Source: an uncultured Verrucomicrobiota bacterium
GTDB lineage: Bacteria > Verrucomicrobiota > Verrucomicrobiia > Limisphaerales > UBA8199
Length of the DNA stretch: 54,171 bases
Direction of reading: 5' to 3'
Assembly: GCA_903873945.1 (NCBI GenBank)
Contig: CAIQQM010000156.1
Span: forward strand, 1 to 54,171
Shown: piece after piece, positions 23,955-34,200 of the stretch
Layout: the number at the start of each line of letters is the position of its first letter
Numbering within the stretch: position 1 is the stretch's first letter
Position numbers and translations under genes: made by a program
Notes under the pieces: model-generated
Database searches by the model: none
Told to the model about the DNA's origin: nothing
What the model saw: only the letters and a program-made list of their open reading frames with translations

Positions 23955-26900
23955 CTACGGCAATTGGATCAGGCGATAGAATTTTACCCCGCCCAGGCCG
24001 CCTGTCTGCGTGCCATCGTCCAGGAACGAGAACTGCGTGTTCGTTGAGGTGATGACGCCGGGGACCGTGCTCCAGGAGGCGGGCGGCGTGAGGGACACCG
24101 TCCACTGCACCTCGAACTGGCTGCCCAGCGGCGCCGTCCACTGCAAAGTCACCACTCCGCCAAGACCGATCGTGATGCCGGTGATCTGCACCGGCGGGCC
24201 AAAGTCCACTTCCAAGGCCACCACGACATTGGTTGTTGTGTTCGTATTCTGCACCCCGAGGTAATAGGGCAGACGGGGATAGAGAGGCGGCGCCGAACCC
24301 GCGCTCAGAACGGACAAGCCGGCGGTTGAATTGGTGAGCAGGGTAAAATCATCCACACCCACGCCGGTGGGCAGGCCGGTTTGATTGAAAAGGAGGTTGA
24401 CCGGGCCCGAGGCGGAAACCAGGTAATTGGAAGCGAAGTTTGCCCAAGCAGGCACGTTCACCGTGTAATAGACAATCGCATTCGTCCCGATGTTGATGTT
24501 GGTCACGGTGATGCCGTAAAGCAAAACCGGCGGCTGGGGCGGCGGGACGGCCACACCCTCCGCCACGCGGAAGAAATGGAACGGCGACGGCAACGGAATA
24601 CACCAGGTCGTAAAAGGAGCCGTGGCCGTAATCGTCGGCGACACGATCACCCAGTTCGTGTTTCCGAAGTCCGCCCTGCCCTGCACATAATAGTTTGCGC
24701 CCGGCTCGGAGGTCCAGGTGACGCAGAAACTGTTACTGCTGTAGTTGTAGCCGGTGATGACCAGGTTCGTCCAATGAGTGGAAAATTCCGTCGCCATGAT
24801 GGAGTACGACACGGGCGCACCGGACATATTCACCGCCGTCAGGAACCAATCCCCGGGAGTCAGCGGCACCGGGCTGGAGAAATCATAGACCACAATCAGA
24901 TCGTTGTTAGCGCCGGGATTGGCGCTGATAAAATCGTAGGTGGTCAAATCAGGCAGCGGCAAGCCCTTGCGCGCCACCAGCGCCATGTTGGCAGTCGGGT
25001 TGTCGATTTCGAACTGCGCCCGCACGGCGTTGGTCGAGACGATGAACTCATAGTAATCGTTGGTCGAGCCGACGCCCGAGTTGGTGTTGGCGTAAAGAAT
25101 CCCGTTGGCGAGCATGATGATCTGCGGGAAAACATTCGTGTATTCGATGGCCACGATGGTGTAAGTCACCGGGTTCGTGTCGGCATTGAAAACGCCCAGG
25201 TACCAATGGCCCGGCGAAAGCACGACCGGCGGATCAGCGTTGGGCAGCAGGAGGATTTCCTCGTTGTCCGTCCCGGGATTAAAACTGCCGTAGTCATAGT
25301 CGGTCAGGGTCGGCAGCGGCGGGCCACGGCGGGCCACGAGGTTCACATTGCCGGTAAGGTTCGTGAGCTGGAAGCTCAGGGCGGTGGCATTCGACGAGGC
25401 GTCGTAATAGAAATACCGAGGCAAAGGGCCGGCGTTCAGCGTACTCGTGACCGGCACGGAGTTGGACAGCGGCGTGATGTCAAAATCAACCTCCAGCACG
25501 AAGGTCACAGGAGTGGCATTGAGGTTCTGGACGCCCAGGTAATAGGTCGAACCTGGAATCAGCGGCGGGACAGTAGTGGCGCTCAGTGTAGCTATGCCAG
25601 ATGTCCCGGATACCAAATTGTAACTGGGAGGAATGGCGTTGGTAGGCTGCTGTGTCTGATTGAACAGAAGATTTACTGGCGCGCTAGCGCTTATCAGCCA
25701 GTTTGTGGCGAAGTTTGCCCAAGCCGGCACATCCACGGTGAAATAGGCAATCTGGCCCGCAGCTACGATATTGGTCTGGGGCGTTACCGGGGGCAAGATG
25801 GGCGGCACCGGCACCGAATCCTGCAGGATGAATGACAACTGCCAGCTCAAGAGCATCGGTTCCGGATTCATAGCGCCGGCGCGGTTGTCCAATATCTCGA
25901 GTTGCCATTCGCCATACGGGTTCTGGCCCACGAGCGGGTCCATGGGCTGTTCCGGCAGGACAAAGGGCGTGGCGCCCAAGTCGGTAAGCGTGAAGGTATC
26001 CAGCACCACGCCGGAATTAGTGGCAAACAGCGGTTCAATCATGAGCGGGGTGCCGATCTGCGTGGCCGAGAACTTGAACGAATTGGTCTGCCAAGTCGCC
26101 GTGTCGGAAACATACCCCACCAACTGCCCGTTCAGAATCACCTGGGCGCCGGGGCCGGGCGCACTCGCGTCCTGGATGGACGCAAAGCTGAGCGTGTAAT
26201 CGTGGTTGTTCGTCGTCGACAGCACATTGGTGATTTGCCCGCTTTGCAGCTCGAGCGATTGGAGGCCGGTGTTGAACAGCGCGCTCGTCACGGTGACGAG
26301 GTTGGTCGTCGCCCCCCCCCAACCTTCTCCGATGGGGACGGCACCGTAAGAGCCCAGCGGAATCGTCTCAAAGTCGCTGAAGTTCGTTGTGATGGGGGCA
26401 CTCAGGACGCCGAACGGCGGTATGAAAAATTTGATGGGGGTTATGGTGCGGTTGGTATTTTCGGTGAACGTGAAATAGAGATAGGAGGCGTGCGGGGCGC
26501 TCACCGTGTAATCCCAGGCCGTGGTTGGGTAAGGGCTGCCACCCTGGTTCATGACGATGTCGACGATGGTGGAGGTGCCGCTGTAATCGACCGTGAACGT
26601 GCCGGTACCGCTGATAAAGCCGGTGTTGGTCAGAAGCACGCCACCATAGTAAATGGCCATCGTGTCCGGTATTGTGTAGAAATTATACGCAATGGTGAGC
26701 GTGCCGGAGGTCTGGCCCGTATCAATGGAGTTGGTCGAGGCCTCCGGGCCACCGGAAGAGGAAACGGGGATCATACTGGTCACGCTCAAGTTTGTCCCCA
26801 TCCCGCTCGTGATAGAGCCGCCGCGATTCTCGTCCAGCAAGATCCGCGTTCCATCCGGGCTGATCAGGGTCAGCGCGAGGTCTGACACCCGCGGGTGATC

Positions 26901-29900
26901 AATCCGCACCCCGACATCCACCGACACAATTTTATTGTGGTTCGTGACGTCAATGCTCGAATAGGTCACGGCGTCGTCCAGGATCGGCACCGGCCCGGCC
27001 GAGGTAAACACGAGCGGGGTAATTCCCCGCACATCAATCCCCAACGAAGCAATCAGGTAAACCGTGACCGAACTGGCGCCTTGATTACAGGTGTGAACCA
27101 CGTACAAACCCGCGTTCAACAGCGGATCAATGGATTTATCGATCACGACACTGTTCGTGGCCCCAGACAGCGTAATGGTGGGAGCACAAGCCCCGCCGCT
27201 CACCGGACAAACCTGCATTGTCACCGTCCCCCCACCTACCGTGATCACGCCTCGCACGGTCAGATTCGTCGCTTCGGGCGGGACGTAGATGTAATCATCG
27301 CGGCAACTGTGAGCTAGAATGTCGGCAAAAAACCCGTTCTTCAGGTCCTGTTGCTTGCTCAGGAAGATCACCAGGTTGTCATTGGTGCCGACGTTACCGG
27401 GGGCGTTGTCTATCATCGCCAGCATCCACTGACCCACGCCCGGCTGGCCGGCAAAGTTCTGCAGGGTCCCCGGGCCGTCGGTGTGCTGGGAACCGGGCGT
27501 ATCATTTTGGCTGCTGTCGTCGTAAACGTAAGCAAAATTGGTCACGCCGCCCGAGCCGGAGTGATTATTCAGAACCGCGTAGTTGCCGCTGTGGATGAGC
27601 TCACCGAACAGGTCGGTGACCAATTGATGCGTGATGGTATTGGTCACGACCACTTTCTGAACCGTCATCGGCTGGGGGCAGATGGCAAAAATGTATGTCC
27701 CGCCCGGGTGAGCCGGCGAGCCATCCGGAATCTGTGCCGGCACCGGGAAGCCCTGCAACGTTTGATCTCCTTGCCCGTTGTCCTGGCTGAAAGGGTTCTG
27801 GCTGAAAACACCGAGGAACCCATACTCGGCGGCCTGCTGGTCCTCGGCCTTCACGCCGACGTAATAGACGCCGTGGGGCACCGCATTGGACAACACAATG
27901 GTTTCCGTCCCGCCGCGACTCAGGGACTTATAGGCGGCGGCAACAGCGTCATCATGCAGATTTATCAAGCCCGGGTCGGTAGAGACGTAAAGGTCAATGT
28001 CGGCCTCCGGGGTAGTGGCATTAGCAATGGTGGCTTCCCGGACGCCCATTTGCGGGATTGCGAGCGTGGGCGGGAGGAAAGTAAGGAAGGCCGCGTTGGT
28101 GTAGCCCTGGTCATTCGTGAGCACATAGAAGTGCCATTGATTGGTCATACCGATGGTGAGCTGCCCGCTCGTTGTTCCCATCGTCGGCATGGTGTTGGAC
28201 ACAGCCACGGTATTGGTTCCCTGCAATTGCGTGTTGGCACCCGCGTGCTGGCCCAACAGCATCCCGCCCGTGGTTGGAAAAATCGAGCTGGCCGGAAAAC
28301 CATTGGTCATCACCGTCACAAGCGGCTCCGTTTGGGACGACGTGGCGTTTATATTCAACACTGTCAGGGCATTGCTACCAGCGGAGATGACCAGCGCATA
28401 ATCCTGCACCACGTTGCCCGGTTGCGCGGTGACGGCGTTTACATTGACATGATGCCCAAAGACCGTAACCGAATAGTTCGATCCCAGCGGCGGTATGGTG
28501 GAGAGAAAGACGTTTTCGACATTGTTGACCGTATCAATATTCGGCGTGGTGTTCGTATCCCAGAACTGGTTGAAATCGCTCCCGGGCGGGATGTCATTGC
28601 CGTAATACACATCGAGGGTATCCATGTTTGTCACGACGAGATCGAGGTCATTCACCAGCTTGGTGCTGGCGACCGGGTTGCCCGGCGGGTCGGTCCAAAC
28701 CAACGTGAAGCGCAAGGGTTGGTCTTCCTGCGATGCCGGATCGATGCTCACATAATAGGTCTGGCTTTGGCCTGTGGCCAAGGCGTTGGACGGGCTTTGG
28801 TCGAAATACAGCATCGAGGTGGGCACCTCATTAGAAGTTGTCGTCGGCGAGCCCGGCAGGCTGGTGGGCAAACTCACCAAACCCCATCCCTGGGAATTGA
28901 GGGAGGTATCCACCTGCATGCTGTACCGGTCCGCCACGGTCCGGGCACCATTAATCAACAGCGCCTTCATCAGGGCCGGGCTGGGCGTGATGCTTTGCTG
29001 CGCAAAAAAGTTCTGCATCAGCGCCAGTATTCCCGAAACATCCGCCGCCGACATGCTCGTGCCGGACTCATACCGGTACCAGGACGGCGAACCGATCGAG
29101 TTGTTCAAATTGCTGAAGACCTCGAAATAGTTTCCCACGTTGTTCGTTATAACCAAGGTTGTCTCGATCGAATAGATCACCGAGGTATTCGTGCTGTTGC
29201 CGATGGCGTAGGCCCAGTAGGTGTCCACCGGGCTCAACGTCCCGTCGGGTGGAATGGAGACCAAGTTTGTCTTCAGAATATCGTAGCTATTGGTCGTGGG
29301 CACCTCGGATTGCTTGACATAAATCGGCAGCGGAATGTTGTTGCTGGCGAACACCTGGATAATCAGCTGCACCGTATTGGCGGGCACGAAAATCGAATAC
29401 GCCTGCAGGTTGGTCGGGGCCACCACCTGGTCTGTGATGAAATTGTACTGGTAGTTGGTGGGGTTGTAATAAGCCGCCTGGTCCCACTGCTCCGAGCGCG
29501 TCGAGACGACAAACGTTCCGGGCGCCACCAGGTCGGGTTTGAACCGACCGGCATCGCCCTCGATGCCGACGCCCACGTTGCCACGGCTCGAGAAGCCAGC
29601 CACCTGGTTGCTGGAATCCGTGGAAGGCAGCCAGGGCTGGTTCGTCGTGCAGAAGTTGGTCCCGGCAATCGACGTACAAATCCACGTCTGGTTGGAGATA
29701 TTGCGAGGCTGCTCGATGGCCCCGACCGTAATCACGTTCTTGGCCGTGCCCGGCGACTCGATCGAGTCCGAGTTACCACCGCTCCCGTCATCAGAGCCGC
29801 CGCCGATATTGCCGGCCGAAAAAACGAACAGCACGGGTTGGGAACCAGTCACCCCGGGCAGCGCATCCCGGACGGCCTGGTCGTAGCTGGCCGCTGCCAG

Positions 29901-31196
29901 GTCGTATTCCGTGCTCCCGTAATTCCAACTGTTATTCGAGATGAGCGCCTTGTTTCGCGCCGCCGTCTCCTGCAGGTAGGCGTCGCTGGAATACGCCCCG
30001 TTATCCAGGGACATTGAAAACAGATGCGCCCTGGGGGCCATGCCACGGAACTGTCCGTTCGTGCCGGGATTGATCGAACCCTGGGCATTGGTCACCGTCC
30101 ACGATTCGGCGCCGTTCCCGGCGATGATCCCCGCCACGTGGGTTCCGTGGCCGCTGGTGTCCACCAAACTGGCTGGGAAGTCCCCGGTGACCCGGTTCCC
30201 CTGCAAATCCGGATGATTGCGGTCTACACCCGAGTCGCTCACGGCCACCACCACGCCCGTGCCGGTCAATCCGAAATAATTTGAAGTTGTGACCGTATCC
30301 ACCGCCACACCGACGGTGGCCCGGCTGAGGTCATTGGCGGAGGCCCGCGCCCGAGCGGGCTCGAGCGCCTGCACACCGGACAGACCGGCCAGGGCGGCGA
30401 GGCTGTCCGCCGGCGGCCGCACCTTGAGCAGCGGACCAAAAGGCGAGCGCTCCTCGCTCAGCACCTCGACCCCGAGCGCCTGCAACTGCGCCAGCGTCGC
30501 ATCCCGGCCGTCGGCAAAGATAAGGGCGTTGAGCACGCTGTTCTCTGGCAGCGGCTGCTCCGCCACCGCCAACGCGAGCAACGAGCGCTGGAGCTTGTAA
30601 TACGGTTCATAGGGGAGGACCGCCTGCGTCCCGGGGGCAGCTTGCAACTCCCGCGCCACGGCCTCCGAGGCGCGAACCAGGTAGGCATTGTTGGGGATAT
30701 AGGAAATGATGGTTGCGCCGGCTTCGCCGAGCGTGGCCCGGAAAGCGGCATTCAGCGGTCCCCGCGCCTGCACCACATAACTGCCGGGAACGCCCTTCGC
30801 CCGCAATTGTTCGGGTATCGCCAGAGCCAGCGGTTTTTCCGTGTCCAACAGCGCGTTGGCCAGGAGGATTGCCCGGTCACTTTTTGACAGTTGACCCACG
30901 GTTTTGGCCGTGTTGCTCAGCCGATGGGTAAAACGAGCCGAGGGTGACGCCGAGCTGCCACCGGACGCTGAATTCTGATTCTGCGCTTCAAGCGAATTGA
31001 GCGTCCCTGGCTGACTTAACAAATGGAATGGAGCGACCTGGGCACGGGTTGCGGGCTTCGGCTGCCTGGCGGGCTGCTGGAGCAGTTTGGCGGCGGCCTT
31101 TCGCGCCGCCAGCGAATCCCCGAGCCGCCAGAAATAGACGGCGCCAACGAAACAGAAGATGCTCAACAGGAACCAGGTTAAAGGTCGCCAGCGCAT
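23955..31196 (-). CDS. Giant secreted subtilisin-like (S8) serine protease with P-domain-like and repeat regions
   Basis: The 2413-residue protein has an N-terminal membrane/signal segment (residues 6-23), a propeptide-like region to about 290, and an S8 catalytic domain with D321 (VVAVSDSGVD), H350 (SGHGTHVAGI), oxyanion N463 (FSAGN) and S714 (GTSMSAADVSG). About 230 residues inserted between the last two motifs suggest a PA-like or jelly-roll insertion. Downstream are three regions like proprotein-convertase P domains (near residues 1250, 1430 and 1770) and two related repeats (near 1955 and 2075). A VPAWANFA segment occurs twice. The C-terminus (VKFYRLIQLP) is typical of verrucomicrobial extracellular proteins. 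It starts 7 bp after cassette protein A, so secretion or maturation may be tied to that pseudopilin operon (inference). Confidence 0.93.
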   Translation of the reverse strand: MRWRPLTWFLLSIFCFVGAVYFWRLGDSLAARKAAAKLLQQPARQPKPATRAQVAPFHLLSQPGTLNSLEAQNQNSASGGSSASPSARFTHRLSNTAKTVGQLSKSDRAILLANALLDTEKPLALAIPEQLRAKGVPGSYVVQARGPLNAAFRATLGEAGATIISYIPNNAYLVRASEAVARELQAAPGTQAVLPYEPYYKLQRSLLALAVAEQPLPENSVLNALIFADGRDATLAQLQALGVEVLSEERSPFGPLLKVRPPADSLAALAGLSGVQALEPARARASANDLSRATVGVAVDTVTTSNYFGLTGTGVVVAVSDSGVDRNHPDLQGNRVTGDFPASLVDTSGHGTHVAGIIAGNGAESWTVTNAQGSINPGTNGQFRGMAPRAHLFSMSLDNGAYSSDAYLQETAARNKALISNNSWNYGSTEYDLAAASYDQAVRDALPGVTGSQPVLFVFSAGNIGGGSDDGSGGNSDSIESPGTAKNVITVGAIEQPRNISNQTWICTSIAGTNFCTTNQPWLPSTDSSNQVAGFSSRGNVGVGIEGDAGRFKPDLVAPGTFVVSTRSEQWDQAAYYNPTNYQYNFITDQVVAPTNLQAYSIFVPANTVQLIIQVFASNNIPLPIYVKQSEVPTTNSYDILKTNLVSIPPDGTLSPVDTYWAYAIGNSTNTSVIYSIETTLVITNNVGNYFEVFSNLNNSIGSPSWYRYESGTSMSAADVSGILALMQNFFAQQSITPSPALMKALLINGARTVADRYSMQVDTSLNSQGWGLVSLPTSLPGSPTTTSNEVPTSMLYFDQSPSNALATGQSQTYYVSIDPASQEDQPLRFTLVWTDPPGNPVASTKLVNDLDLVVTNMDTLDVYYGNDIPPGSDFNQFWDTNTTPNIDTVNNVENVFLSTIPPLGSNYSVTVFGHHVNVNAVTAQPGNVVQDYALVISAGSNALTVLNINATSSQTEPLVTVMTNGFPASSIFPTTGGMLLGQHAGANTQLQGTNTVAVSNTMPTMGTTSGQLTIGMTNQWHFYVLTNDQGYTNAAFLTFLPPTLAIPQMGVREATIANATTPEADIDLYVSTDPGLINLHDDAVAAAYKSLSRGGTETIVLSNAVPHGVYYVGVKAEDQQAAEYGFLGVFSQNPFSQDNGQGDQTLQGFPVPAQIPDGSPAHPGGTYIFAICPQPMTVQKVVVTNTITHQLVTDLFGELIHSGNYAVLNNHSGSGGVTNFAYVYDDSSQNDTPGSQHTDGPGTLQNFAGQPGVGQWMLAMIDNAPGNVGTNDNLVIFLSKQQDLKNGFFADILAHSCRDDYIYVPPEATNLTVRGVITVGGGTVTMQVCPVSGGACAPTITLSGATNSVVIDKSIDPLLNAGLYVVHTCNQGASSVTVYLIASLGIDVRGITPLVFTSAGPVPILDDAVTYSSIDVTNHNKIVSVDVGVRIDHPRVSDLALTLISPDGTRILLDENRGGSITSGMGTNLSVTSMIPVSSSGGPEASTNSIDTGQTSGTLTIAYNFYTIPDTMAIYYGGVLLTNTGFISGTGTFTVDYSGTSTIVDIVMNQGGSPYPTTAWDYTVSAPHASYLYFTFTENTNRTITPIKFFIPPFGVLSAPITTNFSDFETIPLGSYGAVPIGEGWGGATTNLVTVTSALFNTGLQSLELQSGQITNVLSTTNNHDYTLSFASIQDASAPGPGAQVILNGQLVGYVSDTATWQTNSFKFSATQIGTPLMIEPLFATNSGVVLDTFTLTDLGATPFVLPEQPMDPLVGQNPYGEWQLEILDNRAGAMNPEPMLLSWQLSFILQDSVPVPPILPPVTPQTNIVAAGQIAYFTVDVPAWANFATNWLISASAPVNLLFNQTQQPTNAIPPSYNLVSGTSGIATLSATTVPPLIPGSTYYLGVQNLNATPVTFVLEVDFDITPLSNSVPVTSTLNAGPLPRYFYYDASSNATALSFQLTNLTGNVNLVARRGPPLPTLTDYDYGSFNPGTDNEEILLLPNADPPVVLSPGHWYLGVFNADTNPVTYTIVAIEYTNVFPQIIMLANGILYANTNSGVGSTNDYYEFIVSTNAVRAQFEIDNPTANMALVARKGLPLPDLTTYDFISANPGANNDLIVVYDFSSPVPLTPGDWFLTAVNMSGAPVSYSIMATEFSTHWTNLVITGYNYSSNSFCVTWTSEPGANYYVQGRADFGNTNWVIVSPTITATAPFTTWCIPLPSPFHFFRVAEGVAVPPPQPPVLLYGITVTNINIGTNAIVYYTVNVPAWANFASNYLVSASGPVNLLFNQTGLPTGVGVDDFTLLTNSTAGLSVLSAGSAPPLYPRLPYYLGVQNTNTTTNVVVALEVDFGPPVQITGITIGLGGVVTLQWTAPLGSQFEVQWTVSLTPPASWSTVPGVITSTNTQFSFLDDGTQTGGLGGVKFYRLIQLP

Positions 31197-31203
31197 ATAT
31201 TGG

Positions 31204-34200
31204 TTAGTCAGGTGGCAGCACGTTAAAATTCTCGATCACCGCATGCGGATTGGACGGCGCGCCATCAATGCGCACGACAGCCCGGGTGGCCACTTCCGCC
31301 GTGATCTGGTAATTGGTGCACAAACCGAAATAAGTCCCGCTGCTGTCGGTAATGAGCGAATTCGCCGCCGGCTTTAGTGCCTGACCGTAGGAATATATCA
31401 CAAAACGGGGAACCGGGTCGGCTTTGACCAGTCCAAGGATCTGCTGGGGCAACCGTTCGTAGGCGTCATCAGTGAGAAGTTTCTGCTTCTGCGCAGTGGT
31501 GCTGGTGTTCAGGAAGGGTGAATTCGTTGTCAATTCCGGCACAGCAAGAAGCTCGCCCAGCCGGTGGAAGGATTGGCCAATGGAATTCGTCCGGCGAACG
31601 TCGTTAATGGCGTTGACGATCCGGACGATCCCGGGCAACGCGTTGGCGGCGTAGACTCCCGCCGGACTGATGACCACGGGAGCAAATTGCGGAGTCGTAG
31701 CGACATCAGGCATTGTGTTGGTAAGAACAACCACGCCGCCGAGGACAGCCGACCAACCGGCAAGGTTGGTTTGGTTGATGGACATCTGGCCCCGGGTGGC
31801 ATTGTCGTTAAAGGCGGCCGTGAACAGATCGAGGATACCGCGATCATTCACCGGTTGGCTAAAGAGCGCATCAGCCGTCACGCCAACAATGACTCCGGCG
31901 ATGTTCGTATAAAGCGGGACCAGATTGGTTGTTCCAAAAAGTGGAGGCAGATTTGTGGCGATCTGGCCAAAATTCGTAACAACCAGATTATTCCCCGTCC
32001 ATTTTGTCCACGTATTCAGGTCATTGGTGGGGGATTTCAAATAGACCGTTTGCCAGGGCGTTCCGCGATGGACGCGCCCAAGCCAGCCAACATTCGGAAA
32101 CTTGTTGGTCGGAAAGTTCCACGAATCCGACCCGGTCACCAACGGATCTTTAACCGTCAGGTTGTACATGGTTGCCACAGGAGTGGTATCCCCGGGATTG
32201 TTGGGCGTCGGACCCCAAGGACGGTAGCGGGAGGAGGGATTCTTGTTTCCGTTGTTCGGGAGGTGCAGGTATTGGAGCGAAGACAGCGAAACGTCCGTAT
32301 CATACTGCATGTTGGTTGCGCCGCCCAACATGTCGGTAAGATCGGGGATCGTATAATGCACCAGGGGATCGTTGGCCTGCCAGGAAACGTAGTGATGAAT
32401 TACCCGTGAGGGAACAAATGGCGCACCAAAGTCCACAAGGTCGGCAGCGGACGGCTGCAACAGCCTTTGATTGAATTTAGCGATGGCAGCCGTCTTGTCG
32501 TTAGCCGGGTTACCAGTACTGGCGTAACCCGACCCGAGGAAACTTTTCCACATTTGATCGATTACGGGACCTGTGTACTCGCCCTTGGAAACACCTATCT
32601 GATAGAGAATGCCATAGGTTGGGATTGAGGGGGAGCTGTCCGGATTGGGAGGATTCCCCCAACGATTGGTGCAAAAGAGGCTGGCCAAGAGGGTGGACTC
32701 GCTGCTGTACCCATCAAAAACGCCACCGCATGCTCCTCCAAGGCTAAGTTGGCCAAGAATATCGATGGGCGGTTCTAACAAGCTCAGGTTAACGTAATCC
32801 ACGATTCGATTGGGATTGACGCTCGTATCCACCAGAAAGAATCGCACCCGCGTGGTCAGGTTCAACCATAGTCGAGGCAGTGGGAACGTATTATTCGCAT
32901 CGGAACCACCGGCAACGAAAGAGCCCGGGGGCGGGTTATGCACATAATTTGAATTTGCCAGGGAGAAGTAGTTGGTGAACAGGGGAACGATGAAGGAAGC
33001 GGCACTTCGAGTCGAGTAACCGGACCATGCGTTTGCGGTGATGTTAGTCGGGCCGAACCCTGTCAAAAGGAAGTTGGTAAACACCACGGTGTTATTGAGC
33101 TCGTTCGTCATACCCATGAACACATCCACAGCGCCCTGCATTTGGAGGTTCCGGGGATACGCGTTGCTGTAGGAATTCCAGGCTTCCAGGCCAAAGGCGT
33201 TCGAAATTGTAAGGCTGAACATCTGGTTGGTCCGGTTCACCTTCGACGCAGAATCCGGCCGGTGGAACATCAGGTTACGTGTGCCGGTGATATCGTTTCG
33301 CATCGCTAACTGGTTGAAATTGGGGAACCCTTTCTTCGCGCCGATCACAACCGGAACGCCGTAAAACATATCACTCGAAGGCCATACGGCGGGCCGGTCG
33401 TTCGGATTGCTCAAGTCGTGCATGGTGCCGTTCGGATGTTGAATCGTCTGGATCAGAAACGTCGGGGCCACCACCTCCTGGTAACCCACGATATAAATAT
33501 TTGTAGTGTTAATGCCGTTGGTGCTGAACAAGGGCTGAAAGACGGTGGGGAAGCCGCTAACCAGGCCCGCCGCGCCGTAGGTCCGGTTGGTGGTGGCGTC
33601 GTAAATGTTGGCGGCAAGCTGAAGCAACCGATGGACGCTGGGAGTGTAAAAGTTTGTTGGGTAGATCTGTATCTGGAAGCCAATCCCACCCGGGCTGTTG
33701 GCGTTGGGGACAACCAGATTTGTTGAGCCGATCCCAACCGCAAAGCCCGCATTGGTCAGCAACCGAAGGGCCGTGACATTAAAAAAGTTGCTTGGCCCCC
33801 ACGAATAAAAATTCGTCGCGCTGGCGACGCCATTGGCATTGGTCTGAACCAGGTTGTCGTAGTTGAGGTTGATTTTGTTGGCTTCATGGGCGGAATCGGT
33901 TCCGAGCTGGGCGAGGAGGCGGTAAAATGTATAGCGGTCGTACGAGTTGGTCCTGGCGCCCGCGGCCAACAGGCGGCCAGTAAAGGCACTGGAGATTTTG
34001 TTTGTGTCAAACAGATCGGACGGGAGATTCCAAAAGTGATTGGTGTTGTCCGCACCGGGCCAGGGCTGGCCGACACGGTTGAAATCGGGGTCCTGGGTCA
34101 GGTTCCAGTAATTGGTGATGACCGGGCCGGCAGAGTATCCATCGATAAAGTCGTACTGAAAGGCGCTATTACCGTTCGCACCAAACAGACTGGACACGCT

